NCBI RefSeq assembly: GCF_023476645.1
Contig: NZ_JAMCOJ010000001.1
Location: forward strand, 62,001 to 126,000
Length of the DNA: 64,000 bases
From: Cellulophaga sp. 20_2_10
GTDB taxonomy: Bacteria > Bacteroidota > Bacteroidia > Flavobacteriales > Flavobacteriaceae
Direction of reading: 5' to 3'
The notes under the pieces were generated by a model. That model ran no database searches. It was not told the DNA's origin and saw only the letters and a program-made list of their open reading frames with translations. Shown piece after piece: positions 18,001 through 26,253 of this stretch. The stretch's first letter is position 1. Every line of letters starts with the position of its first letter. A program made the translations under genes and the position numbers.

Positions 18001-18704
18001 TAGAAATTCTACCAGATACAAGAGTAACTCACGGTGATCCACTTAACGCTCAAAGTTTTTCTGATCAACCAGGGAAAATAGCAATAGTGAATTACAAAGT
18101 TAAGTTTACTAGTCCAGGAAAATATTTTGTTTGGGTAAGAGCACATTCTACAGGATCAGAAGATAACGGTGTACACGTTGGTATTGATGGAACTTGGCCA
18201 GCTTCTGGACAAAAAATGCAATGGTGTACTGGTAAACAAAAATGGACTTGGGAGAGCAAACAACGTACAAATGCAAACCATTGTGGAGAACCGCAAAAAA
18301 TCTTTATTGATGTACCAACCGCAGGAGAGCATACAATTTCTTTTTCAATGAGAGAGGATGGATTTGAGATGGATAAGTTTGTATTATCTAAGACCTATAC
18401 TAAACCTGTTGGATCTGGACCAGAAGAAATATTAGAGGGTTGTTCTAGTTCTAAAAGCGACATTGTTGCTTTAGCAGTCACTAATAGTAAGGTTGTAGTT
18501 TTTCCTAACCCTGCACAAAACTATGTCACTATTTCGGGTATTGCTAGTGGTAAACAAATTGTTGTATTTGATTTTACTGGCAATGTAGTACTTAAAAAAG
18601 TAGCTCGTAGTACGGCAGAAACTTTAGATATTTCAGGGTTAAGACCAGGAACATATATAATTAAAGCTGAAGGAGAAAAAAGCATTCATTTTTTAAAAAA
18701 TTAA
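15099..18704 (+). CDS. Secreted multi-domain glycoside hydrolase-like protein (DUF5060, CBMs, T9SS type A)
   Basis: 1201 residues. The signal peptide ends near FLNAQ (21). DUF5060 occupies about 25-140. A TIM-barrel-like catalytic region at about 145-605 shows NWNLSEETE (E362/E363, candidate acid/base after strand 4) and VVANDEQG (E447, candidate nucleophile). A DNRLRE/CBM96-like module is at about 614-765 (HDAYLQGTTRFNNGDLRVE). A CBM6-like module is at about 772-905 (GYVENGDFTNYKV). A further beta-sandwich at about 915-1115 resembles the C-terminal domain of GH115 enzymes. The T9SS type A sorting domain is at about 1134-1201. It should be exported and anchored to or released from the cell surface to cut a complex, probably algal, polysaccharide. 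I cannot name the substrate or GH family. Residue roles are inferred from the barrel pattern. Confidence 0.82.
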   Translation: MKFFKPYLFIGFILLGMFLNAQTPDGELKRWHKLSLTFNGPSTTETSNPNPFSDYRLEVTFTHAGSSRSYTVPGYFAACGDAENTGCDSGNKWRVHFAPDDIGAWNWTAVFKSGSNVAINGGGSSAGFMDGTTGSFTIAESDKSGRDFRSKNLGRLQYVDEHYLKHTGTNPNTPNGPWFLKVGADSPENRFHYVDFDGTPANTAGGNKSKTWEAHTRDYVATDASAYTWNGGKGKGMLGSINYLSGQGANVISFLTWAAGGDDGAVFPHILKGSSADYSSASKPEQWNKLHKDRFDVSKLAQWEKVMEYADKKGMYLHFKTMEAENCKAMDGHSFGRERKLYYRELIARFGHHLALNWNLSEETEMKDEVVKSTISYIKDMDPYDHNIVIHTYPGKQDEGYTPLLGNKSKLSGASVQSAQNNIHRDIKKWVEKSRDSGKKWVVANDEQGSAPQGIMVSDKQVREKVLWATLLAGGAGVEYYSGYTSDDGDLNGQDHRKRGVKYKEGSYALKFFNENLLSSLTKMVSDDGITSDNKDYVFTEEGKTYAIYRPNGGNTSLSLPSGNNKYNVQWFNPRAGGNLTAKATLGSNLVAPDTNDWVALVTSKNEDGNAGGCDDTFSGTITHDAYLQGTTRFNNGDLRVESGKRLAYLQFTVPATTKTVTSTKLELTVSSDGGNGLIEVFKGSSNNWSESNLANTNKPSEGAKLGTLNTNYSVGTTYTWNLSNVTPGQTISLIVKQTGGNDVSFSSKEGAASPKLILEVECDDASGAVDSAISLPGTLEVEDFTDQSGIEVENTSDVGGGKNIGYVENGDFTNYKVTVAEAGDYQVQAKVATNTTGGTIKIDAEGANVGELTVVNTGGWQTWKTVTTIVNLEAGEQTLQLNFTGGSGYLFNVNKLIFVKDVTTGESGNDCIAVEKNGILAVEAEHFDSQSIDGDRKWYSFDETTTSTPTPDPDPNHSNGASGKGYLEILPDTRVTHGDPLNAQSFSDQPGKIAIVNYKVKFTSPGKYFVWVRAHSTGSEDNGVHVGIDGTWPASGQKMQWCTGKQKWTWESKQRTNANHCGEPQKIFIDVPTAGEHTISFSMREDGFEMDKFVLSKTYTKPVGSGPEEILEGCSSSKSDIVALAVTNSKVVVFPNPAQNYVTISGIASGKQIVVFDFTGNVVLKKVARSTAETLDISGLRPGTYIIKAEGEKSIHFLKN

Positions 18705-18713
18705 GTAATATAG

Positions 18714-18747
18714 AGCTATTTGGGAGCATATCCCAAATAGCTTTTTT
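18714..18747 (+). terminator. Intrinsic terminator after the DUF5060 gene
   Basis: Perfect 12-bp stem AGCTATTTGGGA / TCCCAAATAGCT with the 5-base loop GCATA, followed by six T. It separates this gene from the next, which starts only 14 bp further on. Confidence 0.88.
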
Positions 18748-18760
18748 AATTTAAAAACAT

Positions 18761-20698
18761 ATGAAAGATAAAATTCTCACACTTTGGAGTGTAACTGTTT
18801 TTAGCATTTTTCTACAATTGTTAATGACTTTTACTGCAAATGCACAATTAAAAGTAGGTGACCCCGGAGTAATATTTGATGCTAATAAGTACGATAATCG
18901 TTATCCGCAAATGAAACAATGGGAAAAAGCCGGTGTTAGAGGCGGTATTCCCTTTTTAAAGGATGTAAAAGTTGTAAAAACACTTACTAACGGTGCAAAT
19001 AGTGATGCTATTAATAAAGCAATTAATGATGCAGCTAAGCAAAGTGGGCTAGTAGCTGTTTTACTTAAAAACGGTGCGTATACCATTGACAAACGAATTA
19101 CTATGAAATCTAATGTCTCTTTAATAGGAGAAAGTAGAGACAAGGTAAAATGCGTTATAAGTATGAGTAGTGGTGATGCTTTTAGTTTTTATAAGGTTCG
19201 TAAAAGTGGTATTTATACATTGACTATAGAAGGTAGTTGGGGTACACCTAAGTACAATTGGAACTATAGTTTAGATGCTAATGACGAGCTTAAAAATAAC
19301 GATAACATCTCCGTAAAGTTTAATGACTCTGAAGATTGTTGGTTAGATAAAGTTAACATTTTAAATTCTGCTAGAGATCCTGTTAGGGTACCAGCAAACC
19401 ATATAACATTAAGAGATTTAAGAGTAGATGGCGCGCATAAAAAAGCTGGTGGTGCACAAGGATATTTTTTTATTCAAGGTGCGTATAATCTAATTACAGG
19501 TTGCGAAATTACGCATTTAAGACATATTTCTCTACAAGGAAGTAATGTGGAGTACAATGTGGTTTATGATAATGATTTTAAACAAGAAGTGAGTTTTCAT
19601 AGTGGAGATAAAGGCAATAACCTAATAGAAAACAATAGAATTACGTTGCCTTTTGATATGCCTAATTCTAAAGCAGACACACCTAATTCGGTTTATAATA
19701 ATAGTGATGAACCTAATTATTTTGCTATTATGGGACCTTGGTCAATTCAACATCAGAATTCTAAAAACCCAAACTTTATTTATAAAAATAACTGTTTAGA
19801 AAAAAACCATAACAATGCTACCCCTTGGTCTAACCCTAATTTACTATATAAAGGACCTAGGCAAGTAAAACCATCGAACCCAGCTACTAATTTTCCGGCT
19901 TTGTCAGCAAGCTTAACTCCAAAAGGAGAAACGTTGTACCCTATTATTTTAGGAGGAGGCACAACCGGCGGAAGCGCTTGTAATGAAGAAGAAATTGTAT
20001 TATTGTCTGAAGATGCATACTTACAAGGATCACAAAAGTACAATACGAGTGAGCTAAGAGTAGAAAAAGGCAAAAGGGTATCTTATCTTAAATTTAAAAT
20101 ACCTTCTAATATAGCAAGTATAGTTAGTGCTACTTTGCATTTAAGTGTGTCTACAGATAGTGGTGATGGTGGTATAGATATTATTAAGGGTAGGTCTAGT
20201 AATTGGACCGAAGATAATTTATCATCTACCAACAAGCCATTGGAGGCATCTAAAATTGGCACTTTAACAGGATCTTATTTGTTAGGAAAAACGTATCAAT
20301 GGTCATTGTCTAACTTACAAGCAGGAGAAACAGTAACCCTTTTGGTAAAGCAAATTAGTGGTAATGATGTGTCATTTTGGTCTAAAGGAGGTGTAAAACC
20401 ACCAAAATTAGTATTAAAGCTAAATTGTACACAAGAAAACACGAATAGTATATTTTCTTTAAAGGCTGATAATAGTACAACCGAGGTAAAAGTGTATCCT
20501 AATCCTGCACAAAATTATATTACTATTTCGGGTATTGCTAGTGGTAAACAAATTGTTGTATTTGATTTCACAGGCAATGTAGTACTTAAAAAAGTAGCTC
20601 GTAGTACGGCAGAAACATTAGATATTTCAGGGTTAAGACCCGGTACATATATAATTAAAGCTGAAGGAGAAAAAAGTATTCATTTTTTTAAAAAATAA
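18761..20698 (+). CDS. Secreted right-handed beta-helix protein, putative polysaccharide lyase or hydrolase (T9SS type A)
   Basis: 645 residues. Signal peptide to about FTANAQ (29). Residues about 65-390 have the repeated short-strand pattern of a parallel beta-helix: AVLLKNGAYTIDKRITMKSN, then NLITGCEITHLRHISLQGS and NNLIENNRITLP. Residues about 405-560 form a DNRLRE/CBM96-like module clearly related to the one in the preceding gene (EDAYLQGSQKYNTSELRVE). The last 67 residues are a T9SS type A sorting domain almost identical to that of the preceding gene. Beta-helix enzymes of this kind include pectate, alginate and carrageenan degraders; which one this is I cannot tell. It probably acts on the same polysaccharide as its neighbours. 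Confidence 0.78.
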   Translation: MKDKILTLWSVTVFSIFLQLLMTFTANAQLKVGDPGVIFDANKYDNRYPQMKQWEKAGVRGGIPFLKDVKVVKTLTNGANSDAINKAINDAAKQSGLVAVLLKNGAYTIDKRITMKSNVSLIGESRDKVKCVISMSSGDAFSFYKVRKSGIYTLTIEGSWGTPKYNWNYSLDANDELKNNDNISVKFNDSEDCWLDKVNILNSARDPVRVPANHITLRDLRVDGAHKKAGGAQGYFFIQGAYNLITGCEITHLRHISLQGSNVEYNVVYDNDFKQEVSFHSGDKGNNLIENNRITLPFDMPNSKADTPNSVYNNSDEPNYFAIMGPWSIQHQNSKNPNFIYKNNCLEKNHNNATPWSNPNLLYKGPRQVKPSNPATNFPALSASLTPKGETLYPIILGGGTTGGSACNEEEIVLLSEDAYLQGSQKYNTSELRVEKGKRVSYLKFKIPSNIASIVSATLHLSVSTDSGDGGIDIIKGRSSNWTEDNLSSTNKPLEASKIGTLTGSYLLGKTYQWSLSNLQAGETVTLLVKQISGNDVSFWSKGGVKPPKLVLKLNCTQENTNSIFSLKADNSTTEVKVYPNPAQNYITISGIASGKQIVVFDFTGNVVLKKVARSTAETLDISGLRPGTYIIKAEGEKSIHFFKK

Positions 20699-20703
20699 CA
20701 ACC

Positions 20704-20738
20704 AAAAGTCGCTTAGCTATTATAGTTAAGTGGCTTTT
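20704..20738 (+). terminator. Probable terminator after the first beta-helix gene
   Basis: Imperfect hairpin AAAAGTCGCTTAGCTA / TAGTTAAGTGGCTTTT with a 3-base loop and a T-run, 6 bp after the stop codon. Confidence 0.65.
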
Positions 20739-20754
20739 TATAAAATAACTTACT

Positions 20755-23493
20755 ATGATATTAAATAAACAAAAATTAAAAACATACATGTTGTGTGTTT
20801 TTCTATTGTTAAGTGGACTGTCTGTAGTTGCACAAAAAAACTATTATGTTAGTGCCTCTGGTAACGATGCTAATAACGGAACGTCTGCAGCATCTGCTTG
20901 GAAAACAATAAATAAAGTAAATAGTGCTAAAAATAGTATTAGTGCTGGTGATGTTATCAATTTTAATAAAGGAGATGTTTTTTATGGCTCTTTAGATTTA
21001 AAAGGAAAAAAAGGATCATCTGGTAAATATATAGTTTTAAAAGCGTACGGATCTGGTGTAAAACCTGTAATTAGAGCTGCTAAAAAGATGAATAACTGGA
21101 CACGCCACAGTGGTAGTATCTGGAAAACCAACTTGGGTAAAGTAGCTAATGGTAGAGTTCCATCTCTGTTTTTAAACAACCAAGCGCAGCAAATAGGTAG
21201 AGAGCCAAATGTTAGTGCCGCTAATGGTGGTTACAGAACAATTAAATCTCACGGAGGAAATAATACATCTATTTCTGAAGCATCTAGTTTGCCATATGCT
21301 TCAAACAGGTTTAAAGGAGGTGAAATTACCATTAGAACCACAGATGATAATGTTAAGGTAGAAACGGTTACATCTCACGGAGGTACAACGGTAAATTTTG
21401 GCTTGTCTGATACTAGCAATTCTTTTGAAAATAATATTGAGAATAATTTTGGATACTTTTTTCAGAATCACGTAAATACATTGGATAAAAACGGAGAATG
21501 GGCACACGATACTAACGCCGGTGTTTTGTATTTGTATAGCAATAGTAATCCAAACAATTTAAATGTAGAAATACCAGCAGGAGAAGAAGCTTTGGCTTTA
21601 AATAATACCAATTATATTAAAATTCAGGATTTAAGAGTAGAAGGTGGTTTAAAGCAAACGTTGTCTATAAGTGGAGCATCTAACCTAACTATTGCAAACT
21701 GTAATTTTTACAACGGTAACAACTATTTGTCTTTAGGGTATACAATTAGTAATATTAAAGTAACCAATAGTGTTTTTGAAGAAAGTAATAATATTGCTAT
21801 ACGATGGGAAGGTGTAAGCGGACTTACTTTTACAAATAATACGGTGCAAAATATAGGGATGCGTACAGGAATGGGAGCGCGCAGCTTTATTGGTTATACA
21901 GGAGCAAGATTTATTAGCAAATCTGGCTCATCAGCAAATATTATAGAAAAGAATACCATAAAAGATATTGGTTATCACGCTTTAAACTATTCAGGTGGTA
22001 ATTTTACAATAAGATATAATAATGTAAGTAATTATTGTTACACAAAAGATGATGGTGGTGGTATATATTCTGTAGGTAATAGAAACGGAGATAACAGTAT
22101 TTATAAGAATATAGTGCATGATTCTCCTGGTGCAATTAGAGGTATACCAAGTGGTAGAGGTGTTAAAACTGCAGGTATTTATATAGATAATGACTCACAA
22201 AACCAGTTAATTTATGAAAATACAGTATATAATGTAGTGGGTTGGGGATTAATGGCAAACCTATCTAGTAAAAATACGATAAGAGACAATACGGTTTACA
22301 ATTGCGATTTTGGTTTGGTATTATCTACCTATAACAATAGTTTTGGAGTAGGTGGTAGCGTAGCAAAATCTACAAATAACACAGTTAAAAATAATATTCT
22401 ATTTTCTAAAAAAGCAACTCAGGTTGCTGCTAGGTATACCAATCAAATTACAGATGCAGGTTTTAATACTTTCTTGGGGGACCTTAATAGTAATTACTAT
22501 TGCATGCCTTTTAATGGGAGTAAAGAGATAAGCATACTTGCAGGAAGGCAATCTGCGGAGTATACTTTAGATGGTTTTAAAACAAAATATCCAAATTACG
22601 AGAAAAAAGGAAAGAGTGCTCCGGTTACTTTTGCAGCAACAGCAAACCCTAATACTTTTATTAAATTTGAAATAAATAATACAGGTGTTGCAAAATCTGT
22701 AAGTTTAGGGTCTACAGATTATGTAGATGCTAAGCATAAAAATTACACAGGAAATATAACTTTAGCTCCTTACTCTGCTATAGTATTATTAAAAGGTAAG
22801 GGTGATGATGCTTCACCAGTAACGTCTCAGTTAATAGACAACGGTATGTATACCATAGAGTCTGTAACGTCTAACCAAAGATTATTGTCTAGAGCCTTAG
22901 AGACATTTAACGCTAAAATGGTGAATCCGGGTAATTTTGATGATCAAAAATGGATTTTTACGCATTTAGGAGATAATGTATACACTATAAAAAATAAGGC
23001 AAATAATAGGTTTTTAGAAGTGCCTTATGGTAAATGCGAAAACGGAACCCAAGTAGCAACATATACAAACGCAAAAAGTACACACCAACAATGGAAAGTT
23101 GTAGAAAACGGAGCTAATGTATATGGCTTACTACCTAACCATTGCCAAACACAAGGTTTAGACCGTAACAACGGGACACTTAATACAAATTCTATAACTT
23201 ATTTTTATGGTAAGGACAATGGCAACCAGAAATGGAAAATAGTGCCAACAACAGCTAGTTTAAGAAGTAATGCTGTGGCTTTAACAGTATATCCTAACCC
23301 AGCAAGTGAATTTATTACGATAGCAGGAGTAAAAGTAGGGGATAAGCTTGTCGTTAGAAATATGAGTGGCGTTGTTGTAAAAGAAATGAATGCAACAGCA
23401 GAAGAAGCAGTTATTTCTTTAGATAATTTAAAATCTGGAATGTATATTATTTCTATACCAGGAACAGAAAGCAAACAGTTTTATAAACAGTAA
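20755..23493 (+). CDS. Secreted beta-helix protein with ricin-type lectin domain (T9SS type A)
   Basis: 912 residues. Signal peptide to about SVVAQ (26). NYYVSASGNDANNGTSAASAW is the typical opening of DUF1565/parallel beta-helix enzymes. The helix runs to about residue 620, with many N-rich turns (NLTIANCNFYNGNNYLSLG, SGLTFTNNTVQNIG, YTKDDGGGIYSVGN). A ricin-B/CBM13-like beta-trefoil fills about 695-845 (MYTIESVTSNQRLLSR ... HQQWKVVENG ... NQKWKIVPT). The final 65 residues are a T9SS type A sorting domain, more diverged than those of the two upstream genes. It is likely a polysaccharide-degrading or -binding exoenzyme. Catalytic residues are not identifiable by eye. Confidence 0.8.
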   Translation: MILNKQKLKTYMLCVFLLLSGLSVVAQKNYYVSASGNDANNGTSAASAWKTINKVNSAKNSISAGDVINFNKGDVFYGSLDLKGKKGSSGKYIVLKAYGSGVKPVIRAAKKMNNWTRHSGSIWKTNLGKVANGRVPSLFLNNQAQQIGREPNVSAANGGYRTIKSHGGNNTSISEASSLPYASNRFKGGEITIRTTDDNVKVETVTSHGGTTVNFGLSDTSNSFENNIENNFGYFFQNHVNTLDKNGEWAHDTNAGVLYLYSNSNPNNLNVEIPAGEEALALNNTNYIKIQDLRVEGGLKQTLSISGASNLTIANCNFYNGNNYLSLGYTISNIKVTNSVFEESNNIAIRWEGVSGLTFTNNTVQNIGMRTGMGARSFIGYTGARFISKSGSSANIIEKNTIKDIGYHALNYSGGNFTIRYNNVSNYCYTKDDGGGIYSVGNRNGDNSIYKNIVHDSPGAIRGIPSGRGVKTAGIYIDNDSQNQLIYENTVYNVVGWGLMANLSSKNTIRDNTVYNCDFGLVLSTYNNSFGVGGSVAKSTNNTVKNNILFSKKATQVAARYTNQITDAGFNTFLGDLNSNYYCMPFNGSKEISILAGRQSAEYTLDGFKTKYPNYEKKGKSAPVTFAATANPNTFIKFEINNTGVAKSVSLGSTDYVDAKHKNYTGNITLAPYSAIVLLKGKGDDASPVTSQLIDNGMYTIESVTSNQRLLSRALETFNAKMVNPGNFDDQKWIFTHLGDNVYTIKNKANNRFLEVPYGKCENGTQVATYTNAKSTHQQWKVVENGANVYGLLPNHCQTQGLDRNNGTLNTNSITYFYGKDNGNQKWKIVPTTASLRSNAVALTVYPNPASEFITIAGVKVGDKLVVRNMSGVVVKEMNATAEEAVISLDNLKSGMYIISIPGTESKQFYKQ

Positions 23494-23513
23494 TCTTAAA
23501 AATTAGTAAAAAT

Positions 23514-23546
23514 GCCACCTAAATGTACCATTTGGGTGGTTTTTTA
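23514..23546. terminator. Bidirectional terminator between the enzyme genes and the cassette array
   Basis: CCACCTAAATG TAC CATTTGGGTGG, an 11-bp stem with one mismatch and a 3-base loop, followed by seven T on the plus strand. On the minus strand it is followed by CATTTTTAC, so it can stop transcription from both sides. Confidence 0.8.
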
Positions 23547-23570
23547 GTTTTCTGTTAAGCTTTTTACTTA

Positions 23571-23604
23571 TTACGTCACGAGCGTGACGCTCGCGCTAGC
23601 GGGG
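23571..23604 (+). repeat. REP-like palindrome R1 (forward, stem type GAGCG/CGCTC)
   Basis: TTACGTCACGAGCG TGA CGCTCG, then CGCTAGCGGGG. The hairpin GAGCG-TGA-CGCTC is followed by the palindrome CGCTAGCG and GGGG. It lies 14 bp past the stop of the gene at 23619, at the outer end of the cassette array. Confidence 0.85.
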
Positions 23605-23618
23605 TGTTTTTTTTGTTT

Positions 23619-24695
23619 TTATATTGATTCTTCTTTCTCAAAAATATATAATGTGTTATCTCCGCTAAGTTGATATAGTTTATTATTGGCTAGTTGAGGA
23701 ATATCAGTTTTTACCCAATCTCCTTCAAACCTATAGTGCCAATCTATTTTTAGTGTTTTTCTATTAAATGCAACAATACATTGCGGTATATAGTCTAAAC
23801 CTAACTCTAAACGGTTCATTTCTGCTATAGTATAAATGTGAGTTTTATCTTCTGCATAGCCAGTACTCCATCTAAAACCAGAAAATATGTGCTCTTCTAA
23901 AGTGTTTTTTAATGATTGATAATTTGCTTTGCCTGTAACTAAATCTATTGTTACTAAAAAAGCACCAGCTAAATGGTATAGGTACGATTTAGAGATATCT
24001 AACTGAAAACCATCAGTAGAAGGTAATTTATGTTGCAAACGCCCTTGAAAAGCAGAACTTCCATAACCAGGCAATGCTTGCCATTTTCTATTTAGTTCAC
24101 CTGTTTGAATATTAATGTCAAGAATCATTTGACCTGAACAAGCAACTAATATAGAGTTCTGCCAAGCACCTATAAATTTAATAACTTCATAGTTTTGTAA
24201 GTTGCCATCTCTGTCTTCAAACTTACCTAGTGTTGATAATTCAAATTTCCATTGCAATTTTGCTATAGGAAGAGTATAGGCGTAGATTTCGTTGTTTATT
24301 AAACAACAGTAAATGTTTTTATTTGAAAAATTAATAGAGTTTTTTTTATCTATAATATCCAAGTTAAGAATTACTTCATTTTTATCAATCAATGCTTCTT
24401 GAATATTCCCTTCTTTCAGATATTGATACCCTAAATATGAATTGCTTGAATGGAAAAATGCTTTTCCTTCTCCTTTTTCAATAACTTCTCCAGAAGTTTT
24501 ATAAATTTTATAGTTGCCATTCCAGTCATTTAAATATACCTTATTATTAAATATTTCAAAACCATCAACAGGTGTGTCAAATATCGAAAATGATTTTTCG
24601 TTAAAAAATAACTTTTTATTCGAAAAAAAATATAAGTTATTTTTTTTCGAATACTTAATTACTTTCGATATCTCCTTTTTTTTGTAAAAATTCAT
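23619..24695 (-). CDS. Cytoplasmic PQQ-like beta-propeller protein, candidate immunity protein
   Basis: 358 residues, no signal peptide, rich in Lys and aromatic residues. Repeated units such as LVTIDLVTGKANYQ, ILDINIQTGELNRKW and IVAFNRKTLKIDWHYRFEG are PQQ-like propeller blades. It ends NKLYQLSGDNTLYIFEKEE, which resembles the end of the protein at 26542-27537 (EKLYLRGLHKNTLYIFTEE). The gene stands alone between an outer forward palindrome (R1) and an inner reverse palindrome (R2), like the recognisable immunity gene at 27631. From position I infer an immunity or toxin-neutralising role; the sequence alone does not prove it. Starts at MNFYKKK. Confidence 0.65.
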   Translation of the reverse strand: MNFYKKKEISKVIKYSKKNNLYFFSNKKLFFNEKSFSIFDTPVDGFEIFNNKVYLNDWNGNYKIYKTSGEVIEKGEGKAFFHSSNSYLGYQYLKEGNIQEALIDKNEVILNLDIIDKKNSINFSNKNIYCCLINNEIYAYTLPIAKLQWKFELSTLGKFEDRDGNLQNYEVIKFIGAWQNSILVACSGQMILDINIQTGELNRKWQALPGYGSSAFQGRLQHKLPSTDGFQLDISKSYLYHLAGAFLVTIDLVTGKANYQSLKNTLEEHIFSGFRWSTGYAEDKTHIYTIAEMNRLELGLDYIPQCIVAFNRKTLKIDWHYRFEGDWVKTDIPQLANNKLYQLSGDNTLYIFEKEESI

Positions 24696-24809
24696 TTATT
24701 CGGATTTTATAAAACTATACAAGTTAGAATTAACATCATCAATTAGTTCAGTGAATTTTGATTGAGCATTTAAACCTGTAAGATTTAAACTTTGTTTTAA
24801 TTCGTCATT

Positions 24810-24843
24810 CCCCCGCTAGCGCAAGCATCTTGCTTGTGCCGTT
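24810..24843 (-). repeat. REP-like palindrome R2 (reverse, stem type AAGCA/TGCTT)
   Basis: CCCCGCTAGCG, then the hairpin CAAGCA TCT TGCTTG, then TGCCGTTA. This is the mirror image of the R1 type with changed but still paired stem bases. It marks the 3' side of the RAYT gene. Confidence 0.85.
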
Positions 24844-24869
24844 AAACCAACTAAAAGTTTTACTAATAA

Positions 24870-25412
24870 TCATATATCAATATTTAAAATGGTTTGGTCA
24901 TCTTGGTAATTTCTAGCGCTACTATATTTCCAGTCTACGGGACTAGTTACAAAACCAGATTCTACAGGGTTGTTGTGTATATAATCTATTTTTTGTTGAA
25001 TAACTTTTGTACTCCATAATTCTATTGGTTTGTTATGTTGTTGCCAAAATTGCATTTTAGATACATTGCTTTTATTTTTTCCAGCTCTTTCTAACATCCA
25101 AAGCAACCATTCTTTTCTACTTTCTTGTGGATTATCTTGAATTGTTTTAATTAATTTTCTAGCTGTATAACCTTTAAAATCTCTAAGTAATCCAGAAGGA
25201 TCTTCTTCGTTTGACCTAAAAATTAAGTGAATATGGCTAGGCATAAAACAATAAGCAAATACCTCCATTCCTTTTTCTTTTCTATAATAATTAATACTTT
25301 CTTCTAATACATTAAAATAAGTTTGTCTAGTAAATACATCTATCCAATAAACAGTAGCAAAGCTTACAAAGTAAGCTGCTGTTGGATTATTAAATTTGTA
25401 TTTTCTGCTCAT
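24870..25412 (-). CDS. REP-associated tyrosine transposase (RAYT, Y1/HUH family)
   Basis: 180 residues, usual length for the family. The HUH motif is H60-I-H62 in FMPSHIHLIFR, and the catalytic tyrosine is Y144 in KIDYIHNNPVESG, the typical end motif of RAYT proteins; SGLLRDFKGYTARKL is also characteristic. It should nick single-stranded DNA at REP palindromes and move or rearrange them. The gene is flanked by R2 on its 3' side and R3 on its 5' side in inverted orientation, so gene and palindromes form a complete REP-RAYT unit. A deleted relative lies at 26313-26473. Confidence 0.92.
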   Translation of the reverse strand: MSRKYKFNNPTAAYFVSFATVYWIDVFTRQTYFNVLEESINYYRKEKGMEVFAYCFMPSHIHLIFRSNEEDPSGLLRDFKGYTARKLIKTIQDNPQESRKEWLLWMLERAGKNKSNVSKMQFWQQHNKPIELWSTKVIQQKIDYIHNNPVESGFVTSPVDWKYSSARNYQDDQTILNIDI

Positions 25413-25448
25413 TTTACTTTTATATTGTTTTGTTGCTCTGCTTACTCT

Positions 25449-25482
25449 TTACGGCACGAGCGTGACGCTCGCGCTAGCGGGG
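25449..25482 (+). repeat. REP-like palindrome R3 (forward)
   Basis: TTACGGCACGAGCGTGACGC, then TCGCGCTAGCGGGG. It is identical to R1 except at one position of the 5' part. It lies upstream of the RAYT gene and 27 bp past the stop of the cassette gene at 25510. It shares the left flank TTGCTCTGCTTACT with R8 and nearly with R5. Confidence 0.88.
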
Positions 25483-25509
25483 CACCCTAATTACTTGCTG
25501 TCTAAATTA

Positions 25510-25842
25510 TTATACTAAATCCTGTTCTTTTAACCAATCATTAATTACATTATATAAAGAAACTGAATCAACTTCAATTTCACTTTCAAAGTAATCATAA
25601 TTAATTATAGATTTTTCTTTTTTAAAATCTATAATTGTAGAATCAAATCCAAATTCGTATTCTTCAATTTCAGAAGATAATACTAATTCAATATTCGATA
25701 CTATTTCTTCCAAATATGTAACACCAGAACCCCCAGCTTCTTTTGACAGAATTAAACTTAATTCACAAAGCATATAATGTTCACCAGACATAGATATATC
25801 AAAAGAATACCTTTTTCCTATTTCAGATAAATTAGACATCAT
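25510..25842 (-). CDS. Small acidic protein, candidate immunity protein of the EndoU tip
   Basis: 110 residues, acidic, no signal peptide (start MMSNLSEIGKRYSFD). Features include LILSKEAGGSGVTYLEEI and a C-terminal YFESEIEVDSVSLYNVIND. I do not recognise a named family. It lies 7 bp downstream of the EndoU-type toxin fragment on the same strand, exactly where the cognate immunity gene of a polymorphic toxin is found, and both lie between palindromes R3 and R4. Function is therefore inferred from position. Confidence 0.65.
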   Translation of the reverse strand: MMSNLSEIGKRYSFDISMSGEHYMLCELSLILSKEAGGSGVTYLEEIVSNIELVLSSEIEEYEFGFDSTIIDFKKEKSIINYDYFESEIEVDSVSLYNVINDWLKEQDLV

Positions 25843-25849
25843 TTTAAAA

Positions 25850-26242
25850 TTAATTTATTAGAGGAAAATAGGAGTTTATTGTTCCTAATGTTTCATTATA
25901 ATAAAAACCTATTTTGATTTTACCATCACTTGAAAAACCATAATACCCTTTGTTAACATCAGTCGGGTCAATATATCCTTTATTATTTTTAATTGCAAAT
26001 TCTACTTCAGATGTAATTTTAGTTTTAGTCCAATTATTAGGGAAAAATGTAGAGACTCCTCCATTTCCGCTTTTTGTTACTATTACATTTCCTTGTAAAT
26101 CTTTAATTACAACTTTTCCTGTATAAACCCCATGCAATCCATCATCTATCTTTTGAATATCTACTATATAATCCGTTGTTTTAGTTCTTGACACTATTGT
26201 TTTACCTTGTTTTATTACAATATAAATATCAACTTTTGCCAA
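25850..26242 (-). CDS. Orphan EndoU-type toxin tip fragment
   Basis: 130 codons from a TTG at 26240-26242. The frame has no ATG at its 5' end and is open back through palindrome R4 to a stop at 26285-26287. Residues 33-57 (DDGLHGVYTGKVVI ... TKSGN) and STFFPNNW (64-71) match the C-terminal half of bacterial EndoU ribonuclease domains. A YFP-containing end (TINSYFPLI) matches the usual terminal YP segment. K57 is the likely catalytic lysine. The histidine-bearing segment that normally precedes is missing, so the protein is probably not active as it stands. It looks like the 3' end of a larger toxin gene, cut off at the palindrome and kept with its immunity gene. Confidence 0.65.
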   Translation of the reverse strand: MAKVDIYIVIKQGKTIVSRTKTTDYIVDIQKIDDGLHGVYTGKVVIKDLQGNVIVTKSGNGGVSTFFPNNWTKTKITSEVEFAIKNNKGYIDPTDVNKGYYGFSSDGKIKIGFYYNETLGTINSYFPLIN

Positions 26243-26253
26243 ATCAGAATGGA

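Noticed and set aside
15099-23493. Single operon for the three polysaccharide-enzyme genes
   Set aside because: The gaps are short, but a strong terminator hairpin follows the first gene and probable ones follow the others, so independent or attenuated transcription is more likely.
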